A stretch of 64,000 nucleotides of DNA from Methylococcaceae bacterium. GTDB taxonomy: Bacteria; Pseudomonadota; Gammaproteobacteria; Methylococcales; Methylomonadaceae. The notes below the pieces were generated by a model. It made no database searches, was not told the DNA's origin, and was given only the letters and a program-made list of their open reading frames with translations. Shown here piece after piece: positions 39,377 to 49,193 of the stretch (position 1 is the stretch's first letter; every line of letters begins with the position of its first letter). The position numbers and the translations under genes are program-made. The stretch spans positions 682,001-746,000 of the forward strand of contig JADKAL010000014.1 in the NCBI GenBank assembly GCA_016715325.1, in the 5' to 3' direction.

Positions 39377-39853
39377 GTGAAATTATTTAATGGGAATCAT
39401 AACGGTTTTACACTGATAGAAGTAATGGTTGCAGTTGTGATTTTAGCTTTAGGGTTGCTGGGATTAGCCGGAATGCAGGCTAAATCGTTGAGCAACGATC
39501 TTAGCGCTTACAACCGCAGTCAAGCAACGCAACTAGCTTATGATATTGCCGATAGAATGCGTAGCAACGTTACTGTTCTGGCTAATTACATTACACCGTC
39601 TCCCTCTACTTGTCCGAATAACACAAATCCTTGTACAGCTTGTACAACTGCCGTCCTAACTTGCACGCCAGCGCAATTAGCCCAAAAGGATCTTTTTGAA
39701 TGGAACCGGAATATTACGGCAACGCTGGGGAACGGTGCTACCGGTACTATATCGAATCCTGGGGGGGCTTTTTTTACCGTAACCGTGAGTTGGGATGACG
39801 ATAAGGACCCTGTTACAGGAGATTTAAATTTCGCGATGAGTTTTGGGCCATGA
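39377..39853 (+). CDS. pilV: Type IV pilus minor pilin PilV
   Basis: A minor pilin of the priming complex. The 158-residue product uses a GTG start (39377, preceded by GAAGGAG) and has leader KLFNGNHNG before FTLIEVMVAVVILALGLLG with Glu5. The typical PilV continuation LAGMQAKSLSNDLSAYNRSQ and ATQLAYDIADRMRSN is present, then a cysteine-rich insert (STCPNNTNPCTACTTAVLTC). Its stop overlaps the presumed pilW start (ATGA at 39850). Confidence 0.9.
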   Translation: MKLFNGNHNGFTLIEVMVAVVILALGLLGLAGMQAKSLSNDLSAYNRSQATQLAYDIADRMRSNVTVLANYITPSPSTCPNNTNPCTACTTAVLTCTPAQLAQKDLFEWNRNITATLGNGATGTISNPGGAFFTVTVSWDDDKDPVTGDLNFAMSFGP

Positions 39854-40594
39854 ACACCGTAAAATGCCGCTTTTTTTTCACCTGCGCTAACAAAACCAAA
39901 GGATAATTTTCGGCAACAGGGGTTAACTCTTATTGAAATAATGATATCCCTGCTGATCGGTGCTTTTTTAATTGGAGGAATAATCCAGATTTTTATTAGC
40001 ACCCGCCAAACAAATTTGATGGAAGAAGAACTGGCGAAATTACAAGAAAACGGTCGTTTTGCAATGGAGTCTCTGGCTAGGGACATTCGGATGACCGATT
40101 ACCGGGATATTAATTGCGTTGGCCCAATATATGCTTATCCTGCTTTAAACTTTCCGCTTGCCGGGGTTGATAATGATCCGGGTTCTCTCCCAGGGACAGA
40201 TAGTATTCAAATCAGGTGGATAATTTCGCCTTGTCCAACTGGGGCTTTCGATGCAAACGATGGAAATGTCACTTATTTAATTACCAACGATGCGGCTGTA
40301 TCCCCAAGAAATTTACGCCGGACTGGTCAAGATGTCATTACCGGAGTGGATAATTTTCAGATTCAATACGGTGTGGATACCGATGCAAACGGAACGCCCG
40401 ACTATTACGGTACAGCCGCTACTGTCCCAGCAGCTACGATGCTGCAAGTTGTTTCTATTCGAATAAATCTTTTGTTAAGGTCTGAGGATAATATTACTTC
40501 TCAGCCGGTGCCCTATGCGTTTATGGGGACAACATTTCCGTCGGCCGACCGTAGAATTCGGAGGGAGTTTTTCGACGACCATAGCGCTTCGTAA
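39850..40594 (+). CDS. pilW: Type IV pilus minor pilin PilW, start region broken by one-base frameshift
   Basis: A minor pilin. The uninterrupted frame from 39941 begins inside the conserved N-terminal helix (MISLLIGAFLIGGII) and lacks a leader. Reading upstream in that frame gives FRQQGLTLIEIMISLLIG, a proper prepilin site with Glu5, but no start codon before a stop at 39860-39862. The ATG at 39850, overlapping pilV, is in another frame; removing one T from the eight-T run at 39871-39878 joins the two and gives the leader MNTVKCRFFSPALTKPKDNF. The PilW body follows (LQENGRFAMESLARDIRMTD), ending at 40594. Confidence 0.82.
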
Positions 40595-40612
40595 CCGGAT
40601 GTTGTAAAAAAT

Positions 40613-41164
40613 ATGAAATCTAACCATTTACTGATGAGAACCCAAAGCGGTGTTGTTTTAGTGATAGCTCTGATTTTACTGGCTATTTTATCCATGATTG
40701 GTGTAGCCGGAATGCAAACGACAGGGCTTGAAGAAAAAATGGCGGGAAATATGAAGGATAAAAATCTGGCTTTCCAAGCGGCAGAGACAGCTTTAAGGGA
40801 AGGTGAAGCAGCAATTACCCTCTTGACCTTTAACTGTACTAACGGTCGGTATTTTATGAGAGACGCCAATTGCGACACCTTTGCTGACGCGCTGGAGGTT
40901 TGGGATTCGATCAATTGGTCTGCTGCGGCTAATCCTCCAAGATCCGTTCAAGCCGCAACGAATTTACCGGGATTAGCGGAAAGACCTCGTTTTGTGATTG
41001 AAGCACCTATGCCGGGCACGTCGTCTTGTGCAAGCCTAACAGAACCTTGTCCGGCGGCGGATATTAGATACAACTATCGCGTTACGGCACGCGCCGTCGG
41101 CGGTAGTACAAATGCGGTGGCAATTGTTCAGTCTGTTGTGCAAAGTTCGACACCTCCGCCTTAA
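40613..41164 (+). CDS. pilX: Type IV pilus minor pilin PilX
   Basis: A PilX-type minor pilin. The 183-residue protein has leader MKSNHLLMRTQSG followed by VVLVIALILLAILSMIGVAG, and the PilX_N pattern TTGLEEKMAGNMKDKNLAFQ and AAETALREGE. Position 5 of the mature helix is Ile, not Glu, a departure from the usual pilin rule. It lies 18 bases after pilW and 125 bases before pilY1. Confidence 0.87.
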   Translation: MKSNHLLMRTQSGVVLVIALILLAILSMIGVAGMQTTGLEEKMAGNMKDKNLAFQAAETALREGEAAITLLTFNCTNGRYFMRDANCDTFADALEVWDSINWSAAANPPRSVQAATNLPGLAERPRFVIEAPMPGTSSCASLTEPCPAADIRYNYRVTARAVGGSTNAVAIVQSVVQSSTPPP

Positions 41165-41289
41165 AGCCGGTTATTTTTATATTAAGATCAATGATTAAAA
41201 CGCTTTTAAGATAGAAATCGACGTGGTTGCATAAACACGTACTTGAGACTTAAAAGTAAACTCAATTTTGCTAAGTTAGAGTGAATACT

Positions 41290-44200
41290 ATGAAGTACCT
41301 TGTAACGAAAAATAGAGCTCCCTATAGGCTTGGAGCCAAATTTTTAATTTACGGCGTTTTACTATCGGCAGGTACAGCAATAGCAGGTACTGTATCTCAA
41401 AAACCGCTTTTTTTAACTACTAACGAATCTCCTAACGTTTTAATTAACTTATCCGTGGAAGGTCCGATGGGCGGAGCGGCCTATGCCGATCAACCGGGTA
41501 ATCCAGATGGCTGTACCGGACGCAAAAACGACGTTGGAGGCTTTTCAAATGCCGACAATATCGGCGCGTGTTATTTTAAAGCTACGGAATACTTAGGATA
41601 TTTCGACCCCAATAAGTGCTACACGTATAATTTTACAAACTCCCGTTTTGAACCCGGTAAACCGGTCATAAACAGCAATCACGAATGTACAACTCGCACT
41701 GCGGCGGATGGTAGATGGAGCGGTAACTTTCTAAATTGGGCCACAATGACCTCAATTGACGAGTTTATTTGGACAATGACTGGAGGTAACCGAATTTCCG
41801 ATACTACTTCTCTCACAGTTATCAGGCGTGCGTTAAGCCATTCCGGTTGGTTTCCCGTCAAAGTTATTACCAGTTCTCTCAATGTCGCGCCAAATACTGT
41901 GACACCTTTTACAAGTTCGACAATATTCTTGGATAGCGCACCGCCAACGACGGCGGGAGGCGGACGTAACGGAAGTTTTAAGTTAAATATAGGCTCTACT
42001 TATGATAAAGCTACCAACAAATCGGCGGTATTAGCAAACGCGACTTCGACAGCAGTGGATAGAGCTTACAATGTCGATGTTAAGGTCTGCGGTACTGCGA
42101 GCAATAAAGAACTGAACTGTAAAGTTTATTACACCACGGCTACTCCGCCGGTGCCTTACTACAAGCCCGAAGGCTTAATTCAACAGGACTCACTGTCCAA
42201 GCGCTTTGCCTTGACGAGCTACACATTAGATAACACTTCAAATCGGCAAGGCGGCGTATTACGATCCAAAATGAAATATGTCGGCCCGTTGGCACCGGAT
42301 TTAACCGGTACGTTGAGCAATAATCCAATTAAAGAATTCGGGGTCGACGGTATTATAATCAACAACCCGGAGTCGGCCACCGGTTCTTTAAACAGCGGCA
42401 TTATCAATTATATAAATAAATTCAGTAGCCTAGGTTATAAAAGCTTCGATCCGGTTTCAGAACTTTATTACGAAGCCATACGTTATTATAAGAACTTGGG
42501 TCCAACTCCGGAAAACTATTCAGGAATTGCGCGCTCGTCAACGGATACTAAAGCTGGCGGTTTCTGGTTCTATCAAGCAGGAGAGTGGGACAATCCTATA
42601 CAATTCTCTTGTCAGAAGAATTTTATTATCGCCATCAACGACGGTTTTCCATGGTTCGATAAGCGGTTACCCGGAACGGCATTCGCCACCCAAACGATCA
42701 ACACTACGACGGTCGGTACAACCTATGACTTAAACAACCCATGGGCGTTCGGGGGGCAAGGTTACTCACCCACGGCAGATTATGGGCAACCCTCTAATCC
42801 CGATACGGCTATTAACGTTAAATCGTTTACCGATTCGGTGGGGACAATGGAAAATGGACGTCTATATACAAGCGCTGAGGGTTCGTATACCTTTAATTTA
42901 AGCCAATTTAGAGTAGGCGGCGGGGATGGAACGCACGGAGTAAATCAAGCAACCTGTTCTAAGAAAAATATTCTAGCCAAAGGCTTGGGAAGTGTGTTGG
43001 CAACATGTCCGGGCACTTCATTAGATACAGATCATGCGAGTAGAGACAATACGTATTATGTAGCCGGATTAGCATGGTACGCCAATACCAACGACATTAG
43101 GCCGGATTTTCCAGATAAACAATCGGTCACCTCATTCATGATCGATACTCAGGAATTTAGTTCAGCACCGAATGTCGGCCCAAATAATATGTTGTGGCTG
43201 GCCGGTAAGTACGGCGGTTTCATCGATTTAAATAACGATAAAAATCCAAATAATACAAATCCAACCGAACCGGCAAATAGCGAATGGGATGCGGATAACG
43301 ACGGGGAACCCGATAACTATGTCTTGGCCTCAAAACCAGCTAAATTAGTGGATTCGTTAAGTTCGGCATTTAGGACGATCGATAAGGTATCCGCCTCCGC
43401 TTCCGCTGCCGCTGCGAATACGACTCGTTTTCAAACCAATTCGTTGCTATTTCGCGGTATTTTTACCAGCGGAAAATGGATAGGAGATCTACTCGCTTTC
43501 AATTTGACAAGTGAGGATGCCAACAATAACGGTACGCTGGACACTGGCGAAGATACTAATGGCAACAATGTGCTTGAGGAAGGGATCATCAGCGTTTTGC
43601 CATTTTGGAAAGCCTCCGATGGGGTTCCACTTGAGAGTAACAGGAAAATTTTTACCTACGATCCTCAACTTTCCACACCTCTAAAGGGTGTCGAGTTTAA
43701 GTGGCCTAGTTTAAATGAAACCCAAAAAAGTGTTTTGGATAATGCAAATAGCGCGGCTGCTAGCAGTCCTTTGTTAAATTATCTACGCGGCGATCAAACT
43801 AATGAAAATCCACTGGTTGCAGGTCGATACCGACCGCGCGATACTTTGCTGGGAGATATTATCGACTCCGATCCGCTCTTTATCGGCGGCGAGGACTTAG
43901 GCTATGCACTATTGCCTTCGCCGGAAGGGACGAGTTACGGCTCCTACATGGTATCCAAACAAGCTGAAAACGATATGCTCTATATTGGTTCTAATGATGG
44001 TATGTTGCACGCCATCATTGCCGAGCCAAATCTGGCTAATGGCGGTAAAGAAGAGTTTGCATACGTTCCGAATGCGGTCATATCTCAGGATTTAGCGGGT
44101 TTAGCAAACGTAAATTATTCTCATCAATATTTTGTCGATGGCTCTCCTCAAGGCGGGGATGTTTATTTTGGCGGAGCATGGCATACCGTTGTAATAGGAA

Positions 44201-45656
44201 CCATGGGAGCAGGTAGCACAACAGAGGTTATTAATCCCGATAAAAATGGAGATGGAATATTGACGGATCCCGATTTGCCTTCAGGTACGGGCGGCAAAGG
44301 TATTTTTGCCTTGGATGTCAGCAATCCAGACGGTTTTAACCAAAACAATGTATTGTGGGAATTTTCATCCAGAAATGACCCGGATTTAGGCTACACCATG
44401 CCGCAGCCGAGTGTTGTGCGTATGGCTAACGGTCAATGGGCTGCGATAGTAGCGAATGGATATAATAGTACCTTGGGTAAATCCGCGTTATTCATTATCA
44501 ATGTGAGCACGGGGGCAATTATCAAAAAAATTGTTGCCGAAAATAGCGGAGGCAATGGATTATCGAGTCCTCTCACTGTCGATGTCAATGACGATAAGGT
44601 GATTGACTTTATCTATGCCGGCGATCTTAAGGGTAATCTCTGGAAGTTCGATGTAAGCTCATCCAATCCGAGCACATGGGATGTTGCTTTTTCCACTGCG
44701 AGCTGCGGTACGGCGAGTCCGAGTAATTGCGTCCCGCTCTTTGTCGCCTGCGCGACTAATTCAGCTCCTTGCAGTCCAGCCGATCGTCAGCCTATTACGT
44801 CTAAACCTAGTACAAGAAAACCTCATGCCTCAGGTCAAGAGGCGGGGGGAGTTATGTTATTTTTCGGGACCGGTAAATATTTTGAGGTAGGCGACCAACT
44901 GGTGGGGGTTAATCCGCAAATTCAATCTTTTTTTACGGACTTTGGGATCGATGCAGCGCTTTATCGCCAGCAGTTTGCGGCTTTCCAGCAATAAGTAATC
45001 GAACTCAATTACAAAAGCAATCGATTATTGAAGAGAAAACCTCAACGTTTACCAACGGAAGCGCTACTTTTACCAATGATGTCCGAATTTCCACAAATTG
45101 CGAGGTAGCCTACGGTTCCTCAACGCCGACTATCACCGTAGGCGCGCCTTGCAACAGCATTAACAATAGATTAGGCTGGTACATGGATTTTATCCAGCCG
45201 GGAGCAGTAATCGGTCAAGGCGAACGAATTGTAAGCCAGCCGATCGTAGTAGATGATGGTGTATTATTTTCTACCGTGATTCCACTCAGTATTCCGTGCC
45301 AGACTGGAGGAAGTGGATGGTTAATGGCGATTCAAGATAATGGCGCCAGATTTCCCGGGTCCCCGATAGATTTTAATAATGATAATGAAATGTCCGATAG
45401 CGATAAAGTGACATCAGCAGGTGGTAGTGAAACAGCCGGATCGGGTTTTAAATCAAAAGACGGGATTTTGTTTAAACCCAGCGTTATTGAAGGAAATAAA
45501 CTAAAGCGCGTTTATGTTCCTGGAAGCGAACTGGCAGGCGATGACGCATCCGGTACGTCGGTTTTCGGAGCCTGTATGAAAGTCGAAGGTTGTGGTCCTC
45601 CCGGTCCTCCAGGCGGTGGCCTATCAAGACGTGTTTCATGGCGTCAAATAAGGTGA
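41290..45656 (+). CDS. pilY1: Type IV pilus tip-associated adhesin PilY1, broken by a one-base frameshift
   Basis: PilY1 acts at the pilus tip and in priming, adhesion and surface sensing. The N-terminal frame (ATG at 41290; a GTG at 41281 is possible) carries a signal peptide (FLIYGVLLSAGTAIAG), the module ATEYLGYFDPNKCYTYN, an EF-hand-like DANNNGTLDTGEDTNGNNVL segment and the beta-propeller with the calcium site LTVDVNDDKVIDFIYAGDLK. It stops at 44994 after TGKYFEVGDQ and IQSFFTDFG. Adding one T to the seven-T run at 44928-44934 restores SFFYGLWDRCSALSP and an open frame to 45656, ending in GPPGPPGGG and SRRVSWRQIR, the usual PilY1 end. Restored length is about 1,456 residues. Confidence 0.88.
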
Positions 45657-45690
45657 TTAAATAAATGTTGGGTCTAATAATGAGTAGCTT

Positions 45691-46164
45691 ATGAACAGTC
45701 GTATTAATGGCTTCACCCTTGTAGAGCTTATGATTGCTGTAGCTATTATCGGTATTTTGACAGCAATTGCTGTTCCGAGTTATCAAGAAAGCATGAGGAA
45801 ATCCCGCCGGGCGGATGCTCAAGGCGCTTTGATGAATTTTGCTAACGGCATGGAAAGGCTCTATACAGAGAACAGTACTTACTGTGGGGGAGCGCAAGCG
45901 GGGAATGACGTTTGTGGCGATGGCGCGTTTGATACCGGTATTCCTTTTCCCACTGTCTTTGCTCCGACTGGTCAGACGGGTAATTTTTATGATTTTAGGA
46001 TTATAGCTGCTACACAGAATACATATACTCTACAAGCATCACCTAATCCAGCTAATGCTCAAGTTGGAGATGGTGTGCTTGAGTTAGATCCGACCCGCAT
46101 ACGCAGATGGGACAGAAATAACAATTTGACTATCATGGAAGCAGACGAAAATACGTGGGACTAA
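45691..46164 (+). CDS. pilE: Type IV pilus minor pilin PilE
   Basis: A pilin-like protein of 157 residues with leader MNSRING before FTLVELMIAVAIIGILTAIA and Glu5 of the mature chain. The characteristic PilE continuation VPSYQESMRKSRRADAQGAL and FANGMERLYTENSTYCGG follows. A pair of cysteines (CGGAQAGNDVCGDG) probably forms a disulfide. It is last in the operon, 34 bases after pilY1, followed by hairpin repeats. Confidence 0.9.
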   Translation: MNSRINGFTLVELMIAVAIIGILTAIAVPSYQESMRKSRRADAQGALMNFANGMERLYTENSTYCGGAQAGNDVCGDGAFDTGIPFPTVFAPTGQTGNFYDFRIIAATQNTYTLQASPNPANAQVGDGVLELDPTRIRRWDRNNNLTIMEADENTWD

Positions 46165-46266
46165 GTTTGCAGTTTTGTTCTGATTGAAACTGAATACTTT
46201 GAAGATTTCTTAAAAATCGCACTTAAGGAAGTGCTGAAATGGTTGGTTTTGCTAGTAGTTCAATAA

Positions 46267-46309
46267 GCTCAACACGAACGGAATAAACGCTTTACCGTTC
46301 GTCCTGAGC
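46267..46309. repeat. REP-like palindrome 1 downstream of pilE
   Basis: GCTCAACACGAACGG (46267-46281) and CCGTTCGTCCTGAGC (46295-46309) form a near-perfect 15-base stem. The adjoining sequence AGTCGAAGGA completes the common bacterial core of the type GTTCGTCCTGAG...GTCGAAGG, which recurs twice more before 46690. It may double as the terminator of the pilin operon. Confidence 0.75.
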
Positions 46310-46338
46310 TAGTCGAAGGACTTACTCATAGCCTCCGA

Positions 46339-46389
46339 ATAGTTTCTGTGTGGTTCTATATGAATCATAGTGGTTAACACAGAAACTAT
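46339..46389. repeat. Hairpin repeat with 12-base perfect arms
   Basis: ATAGTTTCTGTG (46339-46350) and CACAGAAACTAT (46378-46389) are exact reverse complements around a 27-base loop. It lies between two REP-like units and has a different sequence from them. Function is unknown; it could be a second transcript-end structure or the inside of a composite element. Confidence 0.6.
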
Positions 46390-46414
46390 ATGCCTTTATG
46401 GCACTCCGTAAAAT

Positions 46415-46482
46415 TAAATCCGTTCGTGGTGAGCCTAGTCGACCGCTCTCCTGAGCGTAGCCGAAGGGCATGAATGGATTTA
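46415..46482. repeat. REP-like palindrome 2
   Basis: TAAATCCGTTC (46415-46425) pairs with GAATGGATTTA (46472-46482) with one mismatch. The inside contains a degenerate form of the same core (GTTCGTGGTGAGCCTAGTCGA and GAGCGTAGCCGAAGGGCATG, shown in parts). Confidence 0.65.
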
Positions 46483-46632
46483 CTTTTGGCCAAAGGGCAA
46501 TCCTTGTTATTATGCCAATCATGTTAGCGCATTAATTACACATAACGTGTTGATATTTTATTAAATAAAATAATATTTCCAATTATAAAAAAACAGACCT
46601 TGCTTAATATTTCCAACCTAAAGTGGTGTCGT

Positions 46633-46685
46633 AAACTTTTTTCCGCCCATCCTTCGACACACTCAGGACGAACGGAAAAAAGTTT
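46633..46685. repeat. REP-like palindrome 3 with 13-base perfect arms
   Basis: AAACTTTTTTCCG (46633-46645) and CGGAAAAAAGTTT (46673-46685) are exact reverse complements. Between them lies TCCTTCGACACACTCAGGAC, the inverse of the core seen at 46295-46320. It lies 50 bases beyond the stop of the minus-strand fadE gene and could terminate it. Confidence 0.7.
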
Positions 46686-46734
46686 GGTTTTTGAATTAAA
46701 TTTCCCGCTCAAATTCACTTAGAGCCTTCTGTTT

Positions 46735-49146
46735 TTAACCCAATAACTCCTGTTCGCTAAAATCGTCCACGGAGATCGCATTAAAACGTGCTTTTTCCGC
46801 AATTCTGATTAAGTCGGCTTCTTGTTGACTAATGATCTGCTTTTCGATGGCCTCATTTAACAAAGCCGAAGTTTCACCTTTCGGCAAAATTTTCTGTTTT
46901 TGGGCTAATTTAATTTTAGCTTCGACCGGAGTAGCTGCTAAAACGGCGATGAGTGCCGTTTCTATTCGGCCGGTTGGATCGTCGGGGTTGTCATTGATAT
47001 AAATACCCTTAGTAAGCCGATCGCGAGCCGGATTATCGCCGGTTAAAACGGCTGCAATCGGATGAATTAATGATTCTTTTGCCGGTTTGTTGGGTTTACC
47101 CAGCGGGAAAATGACGCCGGAAAGCATTCCTGTTACCCATTTGAAGGGTAGTTTCGTCAAAATATCCTCTAGCGCTTGTTGTGCGCGGTAGATACTTTCC
47201 TGACAGGCCCAGTGCACCAATGGTCTTTCGTCCTTTTGGCTGCCTTGGTTTTGGTAATGTTTTAACACACATGAACACAAGTAAAGATTTGCCAAGACAT
47301 CGGCAAAACGGCCTGAAATTCGTTCTTTACGTTTAAGCGATCCGCCTAACGTCAATAAAGCATAATCGGCAAGCAGTGCGAAGCCGACGCTAAGTCGTGC
47401 AATTTGACGGTAATAGCGTTTGGTTTCGCGGTCTCCGGGTGTTGACAGAAATCGCGCATTGGTTAAGCCCAGCCATATGCAGGCCGCTTTGTTATGTCCC
47501 CAATGTCCGATGTGCTGGAAGAATAATTTGTCGAATGCTTCCAAATTTCCCTCGGTAATTGCCGCCATTTCTTGTTGAACATAGGGATGGCAACGGATGG
47601 CTCCCTGTCCGAAGATCATCATCGTGCGGGTAAGAATATTTGCCCCTTCAACAGTGATGCTGACCGGGATCACTTGGTACATTCGTCCCAGATAGTTTTT
47701 CGCCCCAAGGCAAATACCGGAGCCGCCCTGGATGTCCATGCCGTCGTTCACCACCCGACGCATGCGTTCGGTTAGCTCATACTTAAGGATAGCGGAAATG
47801 ACGGCGGGTTTCTCGCCTTGGTCTAAAGCAGCATTGGTGACTTGCCGGGCTGCATCGAGTATATACGTTTCACCCGCCATTCGAGCGAGTACTTCTTCGA
47901 TGCCTTCGAATTCGCCGATGGGTAAGTTGAATTGCTTGCGGATTCGGGCGTAAGCGCCGGTATTACGGCAGGTAAGTTTCGATGCTCCGACACTTAAGGC
48001 CGGTAGCGAGATGGCGCGCCCGGTCGTCAGGCATTGCATCAACATTTTCCAGCCGTTGCCGACTTGTGCTGCGCCGCCGATGATCCAATCCATCGGGATG
48101 AAGACATCTTTACCCCAGTTGGGGCCGTTCTGGAAAGCCGAATCCAGTGGGTAGTGCCGTCTTCCGATAGAAACTCCTGGCGTATTCGTAGGAATGAGGG
48201 CAGCAGTAATGCCGATGTATTCTTTATCCCCTAACAAATGATCGGGGTCGTAAAGCTTGAAAGCCAGACCTAAAACCGTGGCTATCGGTCCAAGCGTAAT
48301 ATAACGTTTTTCCCAGTTTAGTTTGATGCCCAGTACTTTATCCTGTCCTTTAAATTTGCCGTAACAGACAATGCCGGTATCGGGCATAGCGCCCGCATCG
48401 CTTCCCGCATGAGGGCCGGTTAAGGCGAAGGCGGGAATTTCCTCGCCGTTTGCTAAACGAGGCAGATAATAGTTTTTTTGTTCTTCCGTGCCGTAGTTAA
48501 GTAGTAGTTTAGCGGGACCTAATGAATTCGGCACCATCACGGTTACCGCCGCAGTAGTACTGCGGCTGGAGATTTTCATGACGACTTCGGAATGCGCCGA
48601 TTCGGAGAATTCCAGTCCGCCGTATTTTTTAGGGATCATCATGCCGCAGAACTTTTGCGTTTTGATGTAATCCCAGACTTCATCGGGCAAATCTTTACGG
48701 TTGTAAGTAATATCCCAGTCGTTCAACATGGCACATAAGGTTTCGACAGGGCCGTCTATAAATGACTGTTCTTCTTTCGAGAATTTGGCAGGAGGAAGAT
48801 TTTGTAAGACATCCCAATTCGGATTACCGGAAAACAATTCGGCATCCCACCAGGTATTGCCGGCTTCAAGAGCTTCCCGCTCGGTTTGCGACATCGGGGG
48901 CAGCGCATTTTTCATCAACACGAACAGCCAGTGGCTAATGAGTTTTTGCCGTAAGGGAATGACATTTAAAGGGATGAAAGCGATTAAATAAGTCATCCAC
49001 AAGCTGAGATGACTCGATGAAAGCTTTTCTGCCGTTAGCAAGTAAGCCGTCAATAAACCACCGATGGCCAGCGTAGACCAGTGTATGGAGGCTTTACGAT
49101 AAGCCAGTATACCGGCAAGGATAATAAGTGCGAGCAGCCAGAGCAT
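46735..49146 (-). CDS. fadE: Acyl-CoA dehydrogenase, FadE type
   Basis: FadE carries out the first oxidation step of fatty-acid beta-oxidation, passing electrons to FAD and the quinone pool. The 803-residue protein starts with two or three hydrophobic segments (LLALIILAGILAYRKASIHW, TLAIGGLLTAYLLTAE, MTYLIAFIPLNVIPL) as in E. coli FadE (814 residues), followed by the dehydrogenase domain with FCGMMIPKKYGGLEFSESAH, TAAVTVMVPNSLGPAKLL, ALTGPHAGSDAGAMPDTGIV and VEGANILTRTMMIFGQGAIR. It is the last gene of a minus-strand fad group. Confidence 0.92.
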   Translation of the reverse strand: MLWLLALIILAGILAYRKASIHWSTLAIGGLLTAYLLTAEKLSSSHLSLWMTYLIAFIPLNVIPLRQKLISHWLFVLMKNALPPMSQTEREALEAGNTWWDAELFSGNPNWDVLQNLPPAKFSKEEQSFIDGPVETLCAMLNDWDITYNRKDLPDEVWDYIKTQKFCGMMIPKKYGGLEFSESAHSEVVMKISSRSTTAAVTVMVPNSLGPAKLLLNYGTEEQKNYYLPRLANGEEIPAFALTGPHAGSDAGAMPDTGIVCYGKFKGQDKVLGIKLNWEKRYITLGPIATVLGLAFKLYDPDHLLGDKEYIGITAALIPTNTPGVSIGRRHYPLDSAFQNGPNWGKDVFIPMDWIIGGAAQVGNGWKMLMQCLTTGRAISLPALSVGASKLTCRNTGAYARIRKQFNLPIGEFEGIEEVLARMAGETYILDAARQVTNAALDQGEKPAVISAILKYELTERMRRVVNDGMDIQGGSGICLGAKNYLGRMYQVIPVSITVEGANILTRTMMIFGQGAIRCHPYVQQEMAAITEGNLEAFDKLFFQHIGHWGHNKAACIWLGLTNARFLSTPGDRETKRYYRQIARLSVGFALLADYALLTLGGSLKRKERISGRFADVLANLYLCSCVLKHYQNQGSQKDERPLVHWACQESIYRAQQALEDILTKLPFKWVTGMLSGVIFPLGKPNKPAKESLIHPIAAVLTGDNPARDRLTKGIYINDNPDDPTGRIETALIAVLAATPVEAKIKLAQKQKILPKGETSALLNEAIEKQIISQQEADLIRIAEKARFNAISVDDFSEQELLG

Positions 49147-49193
49147 GTTAACTCCTAGAAATAGCTGATATTAAGTGTGTGAGTAAATAGCAA

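Noticed and set aside
39941..40594. PilW starting at the ATG at 39941
   Set aside because: This start lies inside the conserved hydrophobic helix, after Glu5, and would remove the leader and cleavage site.
45484..45897. Minus-strand frame across the pilY1-pilE junction
   Set aside because: It covers conserved parts of both PilY1 (C terminus) and PilE; no resemblance to a real protein.
46165..46734. Attachment site or insertion sequence after pilE
   Set aside because: Despite many hairpins there is no transposase fragment, tRNA end or long direct repeat; REP-like elements fit better.
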